Positions 1 to 12,646 of a stretch of DNA of 64,000 nucleotides are shown here, piece by piece. A program made the position numbers and the translations under genes. The notes beneath the pieces were generated by a model. That model had not been told where the DNA came from, did not search any database, and saw nothing but the letters and a program-made list of their open reading frames with translations. The stretch is from Anastatus disparis (Eukaryota > Arthropoda > Insecta > Hymenoptera > Eupelmidae), in contig JAFFSR010000362.1 in assembly GCA_017163975.1 (NCBI GenBank), positions 3,114,001-3,178,000 on the forward strand. The letters are read 5' to 3'. The first letter of the stretch is position 1. Each line of letters begins with the position of its first letter.

Positions 1-2010
1 GGGAGTCACCCGGCTTTTACTGGCGATTAACGAGATTGAATACTGACCGTCTTGCTGCACATGTCTCCAGTAAGCAACCGCTGCGTATACTTTCTCGCTA
101 GCATCACAAAATATGTGAAGTTCGAGACCTGTGTTAGCCTTGATCATTCCGTAGTGCCTTGGTATTTCTACGCTTCTCATTTACGGTAGTTGACGTATCC
201 ATTGCTTCCATTTGACGTGCTCAGACTCGTTAATAGGGGAATCCCATCCACAACCACTTCGCCAAATCTCTTGAAGGAGTATCTTTGCGCTAATGATAAA
301 TGGAGCCAGCAATCCTAGGGGATCAAAGACTGAAATCACCACGCGCAATACCTCTCTCTTAGTTGGCTTGCGTGTTTCTTTCATGATTTCATAGGGAACT
401 CGACAGTCTGGTACTAGAAATCCCAGCGCGTCTGTTTTGACATCCCAACTTAGCCCTAACGTTTTCTCAAAAGTTTCGACATCACTTTTTCTCTCCAGAC
501 TGATTGATGATTGCTTTGAGTGGTGACTCTCAACAATCCCCTTTAAGACACGACTGTCATTGCAGGCCCATCCATGAAGGTGAAAACCACTACGCTTATT
601 TACCTCAATAATTTTATTTACCAAACTTCGAGCCTCAGAAACGGATTCTACACTGTCCAGATAATCGTCCATATAGTACCCCCTTTTTATTGCTCAGCGA
701 ACTTCTGGCATCATTTCTGCTTCTCTGTTCGCGTTTTTGTTTTTTACGAACAATGCACTACATGGAGATGATCTGGCACCAAACACCAAAGATGTCATCC
801 GATACGTTTTTGGTTCTTGGATCCTCTCTGGTCCGCGCCATAAGAATCGTTGGGCATCCTGGTCTTCTTTTTTTACCTTAATGCGAAGATACATATCCTT
901 AATGTCGGCCTTTATAGCTATAGGATGTTGTCTAAACCTCATTAACACCCCTGGCAGTGGGTTTAACAGGTCAGGTCCATTCATCAAATGAGCATTGAGG
1001 GACGTCCCTTGCACTTTCGCTGCAGCATCAAACACTACTCGGATTTTTCCTGGTTCGGCAGGATGAATTACCGCAAAATGAGGTAAGTACCACGTGCGAC
1101 TAGGATTAGAATCGCTATGTAAAATTTCTTCCGCGTAGCCTTCACGGATAAGCCTTTCTATTTCCGAGTTGTATAGCCGGGCGAGTGCTGGATCCTTGTC
1201 CAATCTTTTTTCTAGACTGTACAACCGACGCTTCGCGTATTCTTTGTTATTTGGAAGTTTCGAGTCTGGTAACCGCCACAATAAGCCGGTTTCCCAGCGC
1301 TCACCAATTTTTCTTGTAGTTGTCTCGAGAAGCTGCATCGATCGCTTGCCCTTCCCTGGACCATCATTCAGGCTGAAGCATCCATTTGGCTCCAATCCTG
1401 CTGCTTCAAGACGAAAATATTTATCCACTAATTTCTGCATGCTTATGTCAGACTCAGAGTCAGGAAGAGGTAATTCACCTTCTTCCTCGTTGGCTTCAGC
1501 TGATCGTGCATACCAAACTCTTTGTTCTTGCCGACCTAGCGCTGTGTCAGGTGCATTCCCATGTATCACCCATCCTAGTGTCGTCAGTGAGATGGATGGC
1601 ATATCTCTGCTTGCGACTCGCATCTCGCATGCGCATATTAGCTCACAACTGTCTTGACCCAATAATATCTTGGGCTTTGCATTGTGATACACTTCTAGTT
1701 TAACGTTTTTTAAATGACTAAAAATTTGTACATCTTGGAGTGTAACTGTCTGTTTTGGCAGTGACAATCCCTGAACAGCAAACAATTGCGTCAATGAGTG
1801 CTCACGTCCTCCCGTAACATCAGTTACTTGACAAGAGACTTTCTTGCTCATTTTTATAATTCCACCTGTTTGTTCAACTCCTTCTAGCTTTAACAGCGTT
1901 GGAGCCCCAGTTGCACCAATCTGTTCTGCTAATGCAGCATCTATCAGTGACACGGTTGAGCCATCGTCTAAGAAGGCATAAGTACGGATCCGCTTATTCG
2001 GACCGATCAC
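1..2010 (-). pseudogene. pol: BEL/Pao pol: aspartic protease, reverse transcriptase, start of RNase H (broken)
   Basis: Encodes the catalytic part of the retrotransposon polyprotein. Near the N-terminus is a retropepsin-like segment (LDDGSTVSLIDAALAEQIGA), followed about 100 residues later by ILLGQDSCELI. The reverse transcriptase palm follows (IRVVFDAAAKVQGTSLN, AIKADIKDMYLRI, then YYMDDYLDS with the catalytic Asp pair), then an RNase H-like start (LHIFCDASEKVYAAVAYW) that runs off the window. Two in-frame stops break it: TGA at 691-693 just before YMDD and TAA at 181-183. The frame is continuous with gag (codons aligned through 2052), the usual BEL/Pao single-ORF layout. The start given is the first Met after the gag stop and is arbitrary. 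Confidence 0.88.
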
Positions 2011-2052
2011 ATATACAGGTAGAATTTTGAGGAGGACGCGACTGGGTGATAG

Positions 2053-3585
2053 TCACGATTCGCTTACTTGTGGAACCAGTGCTTTACTGCTTCCATTGTT
2101 CATTGCTTGTTCCGGTTTATCTGTGTCGTTATAATGCAGCAATCGGTGGTGCGGCTTACCACAACCGTTTATCGAACAATTCTCTACTTTGCATTTAGCC
2201 TTGCGATGTAATCCCTCAAAACATTTGAAGCAACGTTTCTGTGTTCTAACCCACTTCCAACGTTCCTCCACCTGGAGAGAGCTCAGTTTCCTACAATTTC
2301 CAATTCTATGATTTGGAAGAGAGCAGTAACCGCAAGGGGGGTTTCTATCTAGCTCCTTACTAGACCCCGTGCACATCCATATCGATCTTGATGTTCTCGA
2401 TCGTTGACTGCGATCATACGGTTTATTATTTACGCTTCTTCCATGCTGCTTTGAGCATGACCCGACAGTACCCGCTTCGCAAGCTGATTCCGCTTCCTGA
2501 TGCAGGAAATGAGCCAACGTGATAAGTCGCGGCTCCGTTTCGGGTGCATCCTTCCAAAAGCGATTATAATTTAATGTCATTGCTGGAGGTAATTTCCTTA
2601 ATATATCACGCACGAGTTGAGGGCTATGAAGGTAGCCGACGTTTCCTAGTGCTTCAATAGCTGCGACGCAATTGCTAATTGTGACTGAAAAGTTCACAAT
2701 TTCCGATCCGCGAGAGTCAAGTACAGGCAACGCCAATATATCCTGTGATAACCGATCTAGAATTTCATCCGGATTCCCGAAACGCATTTCTAAAACTTTC
2801 ATAATCTGCTTCGCATCGCAAGCTGTCATCATTAATGTCGCAACTGCTCTCTTAGCTTCGCCTGTGAGACATTTGTTTAACCGTGACACGTTTTCTCTAT
2901 CCGAGTACTGACCTAATTCCGACAAAAGTTCGAATGATTGTTTGAATCGCAGCCACTCTACGCAATCGCCCGAAAACATTGGTAACTCTCTTACCGCTGT
3001 CAAACGTTTTACTAAAAAATCTAGAGAACTCGACTGAGAGGTAGCTCGTAAGTTTGCACTAACCAAAGTCTCAAGTTGTGTTACTGTTGCATTCGGGTCA
3101 TCGTTCGGAGACAACGCACCTCGCACAATGTCCGACGCGCCCTCTTCCGATATCTCACCAGCTATCTCCCTGGCGTTGTTCAAATGAATTTCTTGTACCC
3201 CAATTCCACACCGCAAATTGACTAACTCTAAATCGATTTTCTCATGCTCGGTAATCGCTTTTTTTCGTATTATCGCTTTCTCAATAGCTACATCCCTTTC
3301 ATTAATGCGCTTACGTGAACTTCTTACCTGAGATCTACCAAGGGTGCTGTTGACATCTTCTGATTCCTTTGAACTGCTTACTGACCCAAAACGTTCCTGT
3401 CTTGACCCCACTGATGATTCACTAGCTTGGGGCTCCGTGGGCTTGCGGGAGCCAGATACATTTAGATCTTCCACCTGCCAGGCCGTCATATTTTTTTCAG
3501 GTATCTCTTTTGGCGCAAAGGGTCTCCAACGTCTTATGACCCTTCTTTCCCCTACTCCGGTAGCCAACCGCCACATCTTATTCAC
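2053..3585 (-). CDS. gag: BEL/Pao gag polyprotein, 510 aa
   Basis: Structural protein of the retrotransposon particle. The N-terminal ~130 residues are charged and low complexity. The middle (about residues 200-370) has the gag region typical of BEL elements (LPMFSGDCVEWLRFKQSF; LNKCLTGEAKRAV; MRFGNPDEIL), which in related proteins is annotated as DUF1759. The C-terminus has two zinc knuckles, CGYCSLPNHRIGNC and CFKCFEGLHRKAKC. The ATG lies 113 bp inside the LTR boundary, right for a 5' leader. It ends in TGA at 2053-2055 in the same frame as pol, so gag and pol were probably once one ORF and this stop may itself be a lesion. No other break is visible in gag. Confidence 0.88.
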   Translation of the reverse strand: MNKMWRLATGVGERRVIRRWRPFAPKEIPEKNMTAWQVEDLNVSGSRKPTEPQASESSVGSRQERFGSVSSSKESEDVNSTLGRSQVRSSRKRINERDVAIEKAIIRKKAITEHEKIDLELVNLRCGIGVQEIHLNNAREIAGEISEEGASDIVRGALSPNDDPNATVTQLETLVSANLRATSQSSSLDFLVKRLTAVRELPMFSGDCVEWLRFKQSFELLSELGQYSDRENVSRLNKCLTGEAKRAVATLMMTACDAKQIMKVLEMRFGNPDEILDRLSQDILALPVLDSRGSEIVNFSVTISNCVAAIEALGNVGYLHSPQLVRDILRKLPPAMTLNYNRFWKDAPETEPRLITLAHFLHQEAESACEAGTVGSCSKQHGRSVNNKPYDRSQRSRTSRSIWMCTGSSKELDRNPPCGYCSLPNHRIGNCRKLSSLQVEERWKWVRTQKRCFKCFEGLHRKAKCKVENCSINGCGKPHHRLLHYNDTDKPEQAMNNGSSKALVPQVSES

Positions 3586-3676
3586 TTGCTGTAGACACTA
3601 GTATATAAAATCACCACTGACGGACATCAAACACTCGCGCACGAGCCCCTCACCTTCCAGCTCCTCCGAGCCTTGT

Positions 3677-3694
3677 TACCCGGCGCCTCCACCA
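3677..3694 (-). promoter_or_regulatory. tRNA primer-binding site (candidate)
   Basis: On the minus strand, 4 nt after the LTR end, lies TGGTGGAGGCGCCGGGTA. It starts with TGG (complement of tRNA CCA-3') and continues as the complement of an acceptor stem plus T-stem, as expected for a minus-strand primer site. I cannot name the tRNA. Confidence 0.6.
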
Positions 3695-3698
3695 ATAT

Positions 3699-4348
3699 TG
3701 TCGTATATTCGATCTACGAAATCGAATCGGGAGCTGGAGGGAGAGGTAAAAAAAAAGAGCAACTTGTTAATTGAAAACCGAACTTTATTTTTAACACAGT
3801 AAAGGAACTAACTAAAAAAACTAAAATACTGAATCACAAAAGAAAAAACTAGAGAAGAACTAAATCACAATCGCACAAAATCATTAAACGAATAACGAGC
3901 AATAACATAAAACTACAATAAACATACGTTTTATCTCTCTCCAACAAACTTCGAACAATCGGGATTCGTCAAACCACTTCCGACCGCGCCCGAGATCACG
4001 AGATGACTGAGCCGACTCGTGCGCTGCTGTCCACCTTTATACCTGAAAGCAAAAAGAAGAAAGGGAGGGGGCGACAAACAAGTATCTCGCGTCTGCAGAT
4101 ACTGCTGGCGCGCAGCTTCCCGCGCTCACCGATATCACCGACGCGCAGTTTCCCGCGCTTGTCAATCTGACCGACGCGCAGTTTCCCGCGCTCATCGGTT
4201 TTGACCGACGCGCATTTTCCCGCGCTCATCGGTTTTTACCGACGCGCAGTTTCCCGCGCTCATCGGTTTTACCGACGCGCAGTTTCCCGCGCTCATCGGT
4301 TTTTTACCGACGCGCAGTTTCCCGCGCTCATCGGTTTAATTTGTGACA
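3699..4348 (-). repeat. 5' LTR of the BEL/Pao element
   Basis: Read on the minus strand this 650-bp block starts TGTC and ends GACA, a perfect 4-bp inverted LTR end. It sits directly upstream of the primer-binding site and gag. The other LTR is outside the window, so the boundary rests on end structure and position only. The first ~235 bp (minus sense) are a tandem repeat. Confidence 0.7.
4101..4335. repeat. ~33-bp tandem repeat inside the LTR
   Basis: About seven tandem units contain GACGCGCAGTTTCCCGCGCT followed by CATCGGTTTT or variants, differing in T-run length. GC-rich in AT-rich surroundings. It lies in the U3 portion of the LTR and could multiply promoter or enhancer sites. Confidence 0.85.
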
Positions 4349-5387
4349 GTACTTTATAAATTTCGAACATATATGCTAGCTGTTTGCTTTTTCAACATTT
4401 ATAATTTATTTTAAATCATCAAAAATTTTCAAAAATTGATTTTCATACCCTATGAAAATCAATTTTTGAATATTTCCCTTCTTTCGGCAGTTGTAAATGA
4501 TTTCCCTGCAAATTTTAGAACAAATCTATCGAGTACTTTACATAAAAAAAATTAGAAAAAAAAAATCGAATTTTTTTTTTCAAATCTTTAAAATTCTCTA
4601 AAATTATAACCGCTCTAAGAAAATTAGTTTTCAAAAGCTTATTTTTTTAAAGACAATATCGAATTAATTGTACAAAAATTTTGGAGAAAATTTATAGCAT
4701 GGTTTACGCAAAATAGAAAATAAATGAAAAATAAAAATTTTTTTTTAATTTTCAAAATGCTCTAAAATTAAAAGTGTTCTAAGAAAATCAGTTCTTAAAA
4801 GTTTTTCTAATTTTGGTAGTTGAAATTAAGTTCCATACAAATTTTCAAACAAATTCTTCGAGTAGTTTACGTAAAATACAAAAAAAATGAAAAATTGATA
4901 GTTTTTTAAAATTCTTAAAATGACTCTAAAAACAAATTACACTAAGAAAACCAATTCTCAATAGCTTCCGCACCAGTTGATCGAAAAGTTGAATTGTATG
5001 AAAAATTTGAAGTAAATTCATCGAGTAGTTTTTAAGATTTTATTGGCCTAATAAATAGAAACATTTTTTTCAAAAATTTCAAAATGCTCTAAAATTAAAA
5101 CTAAGCTAAAAAAATCACTTTTTTTAAATTTATTTTATTTGGGCAATCACAAATAATTTCCGTTCAACTTTCGAAGCAAATTCATCGAGTAGTAAACAAA
5201 AAAAAAACAAAAAAATGAAAAATCGAAATTTTTTTTTATAAACAACTCGAAAATGAAAACTACGCGAGGAGAACCAATTATCAATAACTTCCCAGCAATT
5301 TGGTCAAAAAACTAAATACCATGCAAAATTAGAAGCAAATCCATCGAGTAGTTCTCGAGATACAATTTACTAACTGAAATCATACAT

Positions 5388-5389
<2 letters not shown>
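4349..5389. repeat. degenerate ~163-bp tandem array, AT-rich, no gene
   Basis: The marker ATCGAGTAGT (with variants) recurs near 4528, 4857, 5019, 5184 and 5342, and CTCTAAAATTAAAA plus CTAAGAAAATCAGTT recur at matching offsets, giving a period of about 160-165 bp over roughly six decayed units. No ORF of substance. It abuts the CA microsatellite. Confidence 0.65.
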
Positions 5390-5812
<423 letters not shown>

Positions 5813-5899
5813 TATAGACATTTTCTGGAAACCACTTTTTTCGACTCACCGAGTTCAAATATGTACAAATTAATGAAAAAACAGAAAAAAAAATTTTTT

Positions 5900-8033
5900 A
5901 TCGATACAATGCTTTCTCTATGGGAAAGCAAAAATTGAAAATATCAATGATTTAATTGCAGAATATATTTCTAATATGTATTCGTTAGGTTTACCCGAAT
6001 CTAGTATACAAAACATAATTGAAAACACGTTACATTTATTTTTTCCTGTTTTAGATAAAATTTATGAAATGACAAGTAAAAATGAAATTCATAATAAAAT
6101 TTGTGATTTAAAATTTGGGTTGAAACGGTTTTCAAATAAATATAGTAGAGATAAATTTTTCAAGCAAAATACTATCCAACTTATTCGCTTAAATCATGGA
6201 ATCAGAGAAGATGAACTGTATGATTCAAATCTTAAAAGATATAAGAAGCAAAATGTTAACTGCTTGTATACGAATATTCCTTTATTAGAATCTTTATTCA
6301 TTCATTTATGAAAACTCATTTTTCAGCAAAATGCATTACAATCATTCAGAAACGATGATCCAAAAATAGTTGATAAATTTTATCACGGATCTATATATCG
6401 AAGCAAAAATTTTTTTATGGAAAATTCAAATGCTATCAGAATTCAAATTTATTTTGATGAATTTGAAGTATGTAATCCTATAGGCTCAAAGAATGGTATT
6501 CATAAATTAGGAGCATTTTATTTTACATAATACAATTTGCCCTGGTATATGAATTCTCCTCTACATAACATTCATTTATTATCTTTATGTTATAATGCAG
6601 ATATTGCTGAATTTGGCATTAATCCAGTACTAGATACTATAGTTAATGATTTAAAGATTCTGGAAAATAAAGTAATTTACATTATTTTTATTAAGTCGCT
6701 AGATTCATATTTGAAAGGCACTGTCACGCATTTGTGTCATGATAATTTAGGTGGCTCAATGTTATTAGGAATGCCAAAATCATTTAGAGCAAATAATTTC
6801 TGTCGATTGTGTTCTATGAATAAAAAAGACACTTAATACGAATGCCGTGGAAATGATGATTTGATCCGAACTGAAAATGATTTTGAATTGACTTTGGATT
6901 CTGTAAGTAAAACCGAATCTTTTGGAGAAGGCATAAAATCAAACACTCCTTTCAATAATTTAGAATATTTTAAGGTATGGGAAAATCATAGTGTTGATTT
7001 TCAATGCATGATTTTCTAGAGGGGATTTGTCCAAAAGAATTGGCGTTATTTTTTGAAGTTTTAATTGAAAACAAAGTACTTTCATTAAGCTCTTTGAATG
7101 ATAGAATCAAATCATTTGACTATGGATTACATAATCAAAGTAACAAACCTAGTCCTATAAACTTTAAAAAATCTGCATTGGGACAACGAGCTGCGCAAAT
7201 GTATTGTTTAATCATTTTTTTTACCAATGATTTTAATAGATATTCAAGATATTTTATTTTTGACATTCTATAATGAATGGGAAGTTATATTGTTGTTAAT
7301 TAAAATGTTAAAAATAGTTTTAGCCGAAAAGATAATAAGAGAAGAAATAAATGAATTACGGGATTTAATAGAAGAGCATCATACAAAATTCATGAAAGTG
7401 TATGAACGTCCGTTAAGCCCCAAGCATCACCTTATAACCCACTACCCAAGCATTATAGAAAAAATGGGTCCACCCAGAAAGTATTGGTCTATGGGATTTG
7501 AAGCCAAACATTAATACTTTGAAAGTTTAGCTGGAAAATTAAAAAATTTTAAAGATATAGCTTATACTCTGAGCAAAAAAACATCAAATACATATTTCAA
7601 ACATTTGGAATTCATTTGATTCATCTAAATATGAGCCATCTTTTGAAAATTTAAAGAAACAAACTTTTAAAGATTATAATTACAGAGAATTATTAGAAAA
7701 TTATATTTCATCACAAACTTACTTTTGTACTGGGAATAAAGTTAAATATAGAGGAGTTGCATTATCTATTGATCAATTTATTTGCATCAGTTTAGAGAAT
7801 GATTTGCCTCTTTTCGATAAAATAGCATCTTTTTTTTATATAAATGATGTTTGTATTGTATACGAAATATGGAACATTGCGGTATTTGTAAAAAAACTAT
7901 GGGATATTTAATTAAAAATACAAACAAATTCGATATTGTAAATATAAAAGAAACTCCATTGTCAAAACCCATGAAACTATATAATTTACATAAAAAAGAT
8001 ATTTTGATAAGTGATTATTTTTTTTATCAATAA
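5900..8033 (+). pseudogene. DDE-type DNA transposase remnant (family with FEVCNPIGSKNGIHKLGAFY)
   Basis: A decayed transposase of a family common in animal genomes. Recognisable blocks in order: YISNMYSLGLPESSIQN; IYFDEFEVCNPIGSKNGIHK; NLPWYMNSPLHNIHLLSLCY; VTHLCHDNLGGSMLLGMPKS; FCRLCSMNKKDT; HDFLEGICPKELALFFEVL; LSPKHHLITHYPSIIEKMG; YWSMGFEAKHYFE. Family members are uncharacterised transposase-like proteins with an RNase H-type core. A CACTA/Plavaka-type relation is only a guess. Stops and frameshifts occur near 6311, 6530, 6835, 7016, 7273 and 7514, so it is inactive. Coding sequence is open upstream of the first Met at 5976 back to about 5890, next to the CA repeat, so the 5' end is lost. 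No terminal repeats were identified. Confidence 0.75.
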
Positions 8034-8924
8034 TTTATACAGATTATTCGATATAAGAACAATATAAATAAAAAAATGTACTTTATAGCCCGCTTAGCTA
8101 TTCATTTACCTATACATCTATGATTTTATTGATCCACTGCAACACCCATCATCTTATCCTTTGTCTTATATTTCTTTATCGCTCTCTTTTTTTAAATATA
8201 TTAACAGAAAGAAATACAAGAAAGTCATTATTTAATATCTAATCATCATTTCAATCATTATATTTTAACACGAATAAATTTGTAAAATTCACAAATTTTA
8301 TTATTCAAAATTTGGATTTATTCATGAATTTTTGTGTTAAAATTTTAACTTCGAAAATAACACAAAAAAAATTTGCAAATTTTAACACAAAAAAATTTGT
8401 GTTTCATATGTAACACTTAGGTGTGTTAAAATTACAAATTTTATTCCGCTGTGTACTATAAGAAATATGGAAATTGAATTTTTTTATTTATAGGTAACAT
8501 AAATTAAAAATTAAACAATATATTATTTATTAATGAACTAAATACTCATTGTTACTATGAAAATTAAATACAATAAGATTCATTTTATCTTTTATTTATA
8601 AAGAAATCACGTAAATTTTTAATTAAATAACATTTTAATGAATAATTAAATATGTCTAGTTTAATTTTTATATTTTTTTTAGTAAATATAAATAAGAATT
8701 ATGCTATATTGTATTCTTTTTGTTACTTTTTTTTTCAATAAATATTTATTGTACTCTAAACGAAAAATTAAACTATTAAATCCATTTTTACAAGATGAAA
8801 AATAGCATAGAGCAGCGGCGGGACTCAGAATGTGTGGAAACAAATTGTTTTAGTCAGCGAGTGGGGGTAACGCACGAGCAAGTCGATGGAGGAAAAGGAG
8901 GCGGGATTCAGATCGTCGACTGTA
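8034..8924. other. AT-rich intergenic DNA without a recognisable gene
   Basis: Between 8270 and 8460 short AT-rich words such as ACAAATTTTAACACAAAAAA and their complements recur, suggesting a small decayed foldback or MITE. A 71-codon open frame at 8795-9010 has no recognisable similarity and overlaps the T1 terminus, so I do not call it. Confidence 0.5.
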
Positions 8925-9871
8925 CACTGAAAAAAAAACCCGAATCCAGCGGTGCAAAGTTGATCGTATTAGTGGAATGCAAACAACATTCGAAGCATAA
9001 GAATACATAAAATCGTAGTAGATTTATGCGTAATTATGCCGCAGTCAATAATTGCGACCGCCTGTACAGTATAGTAACGTGAATCCGAGTAGAGCGCTAC
9101 GACTGCAATGCCCGGCCAATCGCTTCGACTCGTCGGCATCATCCATGCCGACAGCCGAAACCAGGCACAACTTTTAGCGTTGCGTGGTTGCTTCCTTTGA
9201 CTCGTCGGCATCTCGCATGTCGCAAGCCGAGATCGAGCACAGAGACAACGTTGCGAGATCGTATACTTCTACTTTCAAGATTCTAGTACTGCGATAGTCG
9301 ATATTAATACTTTATGTCAATTTAAATTATGTGTTAATTTAATTTTTATTCAAAAAGTGTTCATATGATTACTAAACGAGTGAATGTTTCATATTATTTA
9401 GATTAAATTTTATTTATTAACATATTATATGAAACGTTTATTAAATTAAATAAGGACTAATGTTTCGTTATACTTTAATATTTACTCGAATTTCAAAAAT
9501 TAGACATCTTGTTTAAGTATATTCATTAATTATTTATAATAAAATAAAGTTAATCAATATTTTACATGAAAATATTTACTAAGTCGACTTAATCAGTTAA
9601 TATAATCTAATGAATACCTATCCATCAATCTAAATGATATCTGATAAAAAATGTGTTCGTGTGTTTTCTTCAAAATTAAGGAGAGGAAAAAGATCTTATA
9701 AGCAATTATAAAATTAATATTTTCCTGACTCTTTTGCAAATTAAAAAGTTTTTAGTTATTTCTCCGTTAAAAAGAAGGAAATTAATCTGGCAAGTTCCAA
9801 ATTAAGTTTTTTTGTATAATGAATAGTAACCTTTCACCAATTAGATAAGCTAAAAAATTTACATATTGTAA
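8925..9871 (+). repeat. T1 left terminal inverted repeat
   Basis: Inverted counterpart of 47172-48123. Landmarks in common are ACCCGAATCC at the outer end, the GC-rich block with ACGAGTCGAAGC-type motifs (9100-9240), GTACTGCGATAGTCGATATT (on this strand) and TTTACATATTGTAA at the inner end. Identity by eye is roughly 85-90%. Confidence 0.8.
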
Positions 9872-10175
9872 TTTTCAAAAATTCAATTAATTTCTATATA
9901 TTTTATTTATAAGAAAAATGATTCTATTAAATTTTTACTTTGGTTCGATAGTTTTGAATCAAAAATTCATTAAAACATTAATTAAAAAAGAGATTTAGAG
10001 CTCTAAAATTTATTTTTTCTATTTTGGGATCCAATTGTAACTTATTCCCTCAATTTTATCAATTTTTATTTTTTAACTGTGTCAGTGAACATAAAATATC
10101 TCATATACATACATACAAGTGTATCATTTTATTAAAAATTCATTAAATATAATAAAAGAATTTGAATAAAACCTT

Positions 10176-12646
10176 TTAATTTACTTCTTGCCACTCATAT
10201 CTCGAAGTTTTGGCAGTGTAAAATTGGTTTCGTTTACTTTTCCAACAGTGAATCTTTTGGATACCTTTAATTTCTTTTGCATTTCCTAACCATTCCATTT
10301 TTTTTTGTCTGTCGAAAAACTTTTAACTCATCCTTGCAGATAACAAGAATGTTAATCGACGGAGTATGTTTTGACACGTGAGTGGCAAAATTTTCAGCAT
10401 TTCTAATAAAATCTGCACTCTTCTTGGATAGATTATGCGTGGTAGCATAATGTTTAACTAAACCACTAATACCGTCACAAGCGCCTTTACCATGACCTGT
10501 TGCAGAAAAGAGCCATTTTCTGTTTACTTTTGAGTTTTGAAGCTCATAGAATTGATGTTTATTTTTAAAATGACTGGCAGCTCCATCGGAAATGGTTATG
10601 ATTTCATCAAGATCTTGCGCTATATGTTTTTTTTTTAAGTTGTCGATAGTTAAATTTATAGCCATTAGGGCATGAGACGAATCATATCTAATATCGTTAG
10701 AGACGGTGACATAACTGACTGTTTTATCATTCTCAAAATAGCATACTGACGTAAATATTGATATTTGGTTTTTACTCCAATGATAGCTTTGAATTTCATT
10801 TTGAAGCAGAACTGTCCAATTTTCTGCAAAATCGACATAAATAACTAATTGGAAGTCATTATTTTTCGATAAAAGTTTAACGTCTTCAATTGCTATACGT
10901 TGAATTTCTTTGATCAATTTATGAGTACTTACAGTGAGAGCGCTCTCTCTTAACTCCATTAAGAAATTTTTAATTGTGCTAATTTTATTCAGTAAATTTG
11001 ATTTTTCCCAAATACCATAAATTATTTCTTCATATAAATCTTCTTGTGTCAAAGAAATTACTTGTAAATCAATAGAAACTCCAATGGGACATTCTTCACA
11101 TTCTCTTAGTACACATTTCATATCATCTTTTGAACAAAAAAGTGAAGAACATATTTTTAATTCCAAATCTGCAATGTCTAGTTTATTCTCTTTTTTATAA
11201 TTATTTAAGAGGCGGTCGGAACCAAATCGGTGACTTAGTTCGGTGCTTGTAATAAATGCTTATAATAATTTTTTCATTTATTAATATGGTAAAAATATAG
11301 TCATTTCCTCTAGTCATGTATATAAAGAATAATTTAAAATAGTTAAAGCCACAAAAATATACAAAATATTGTTATAAAGCGAAAAATGCCACCTAACAAT
11401 CAACACGACAGTTTTTTGCATGCAATATATGTAAAGTCAGTTTGATATTTGTAATAAATGCTTATAATAATTTATTTACTTATTCAAATGGTAAAAATAT
11501 AGTCATTTCCTCTAGTCATGTATATAAAGAATAATTTGAAATGGTTTAAGCCATAAAAATATACAAAATATTATCATGAAGCGAAAAATGCTGACTTGAT
11601 ATATACCGCAAGTCACCGATTTGGTTCCGACCGCCTCTTAAAGCATCTAACATAAGTTTCAGACTCCCGCAGTAAACGCAAAGACACGAATCGGTGGGTG
11701 GATGTGGTATAACCATTAGGTCTTAAAGCGTAGAATGTTGATTTACCATTTTTTGTTTTCATTTCAGGATTTTCGTCTTTAAATAATTGATATATTACTT
11801 TTATACTTCGTGTAAGAAATGGTATAAGAACTAAAAAAGTCAAAGGACTTTTTTAGTTTTTATACCATTTTCTTTGGTAGATACTGTGTCGCTTTTATTT
11901 GCCCTTTGACGAGAACAATTAAAATCATCGTTCAGATAATAATTCTTTATTTTCATTAAAATTTCATTATCCAAGGAAATTTTTTTACTATTTACCAATG
12001 ACCGTGCTTGATCAATCATATAAATAGTTACATTTGGTAAAACTGATAATAAATAATCTTTGGAAATATCACTTGGTATAATACTCAACAATTGCACTTT
12101 CTCAAGAAAATTTGAAAAATTATCTAATGCAATTTTAATATTCTCAATCCATTTATCATTTGTTTTACATTCATTATTTTCATTCAATGCGGGCAAACCC
12201 GTTATATCGTAGACTTTCAACATTTTACTTGCTATTTGTGAATCAAATGCATCGTTCATTTGTTTTCTTTTTCGGAGAGCATAAGATTCTCGCATCTTGA
12301 TATTGATACTTTGAGGCATTTTAATTGGTGGAATGTTTAATTTCAAATTACTTGAAGTGTCGTTGAACTGTTCTACTACAGCCCCACTACGAATCAAATA
12401 TTCCGAATATTGTTGACTGCTTGAAGTCGATGAAATAGGCGCATTTTTTACTTCATTTAATAATATTTTGTAACACGAAGGGCATACTTTATCTTCTCTA
12501 GAGAAAGAAGTATTTGGATACAAGCGCTTCAAAGACTCCGTTAGATCACCTAATTCTCTAAGCGGACTTTTGGAGCAATCATAAACAACTTATTTGTGCC
12601 TTTCTTTTAAATCCTTGTACTTTATTTTAACAATCAGTGATGCCAT
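10176..12646 (-). pseudogene. T1 transposase, left copy (broken)
   Basis: DDE/RNase H-type transposase of a widespread animal family. The N-terminal part has a cysteine pair region (KVCPSCYKILL) and KMRESYALRKRKQMNDAFDS. The catalytic part has VIYVDFAENWTVLLQNEIQS, then SYHWSKNQISIFTSVCYFE, TISDGAASHFKNKHQFY and FSATGHGKGACDGISGLVKH. The acidic residues in VDFAEN and SDGAASHFKN are likely catalytic. The start is chosen from the right copy (ATG at 12646). Lesions: an in-frame stop soon after the start, a -1 frame change at 11840 inside a 21-bp palindrome, a MITE at 11209-11637 and a frameshift in a T-run near 10300. Its catalytic half, 10267-11166, is still open for 299 residues. Confidence 0.8.
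11209..11637. mobile_element. 429-bp MITE with TTAA target duplication
   Basis: Inserted in the left T1 transposase. Flanked by TTAA (11205-11208 and 11638-11641), with terminal inverted repeats starting GAGGCGGTCGGAACCAAATC. The right T1 arm at 16345-16366 preserves the empty site. The interior holds two direct copies of a ~155-bp segment (about 11246-11400 and 11446-11600). TTAA duplications are typical of piggyBac and Kolobok type elements. Confidence 0.88.

Larger units (their letters stand above)
1..4348 (-). mobile_element. BEL/Pao LTR retrotransposon, partial
   Basis: Minus-strand element with LTR, primer-binding site, gag and pol in that order, cut by the left edge of the window inside pol. 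The BEL/Pao assignment rests on the gag with two CCHC-like knuckles, a retropepsin-like domain with DDGSTVSLI, and a reverse transcriptase with the YMDD box, in one continuous frame. RNase H-like sequence continues to base 1; the integrase and second LTR would lie outside. Two in-frame stops in pol show the copy is dead. Confidence 0.9.

Noticed and set aside
2050..2055. UGA CUA context at the gag/pol boundary, as in known stop-codon readthrough
   Set aside because: The context is suggestive, but pol has two further in-frame stops and BEL elements usually have one continuous frame, so a simple nonsense change is more likely.
4101..4335. Regular ~33-bp repeats resembling a CRISPR array
   Set aside because: Units are contiguous, spacers are not unique, and the array lies in a eukaryotic LTR.
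8795..9010. 71-codon ORF across the T1 left end
   Set aside because: No recognisable domain, and it crosses a transposon boundary; likely chance.
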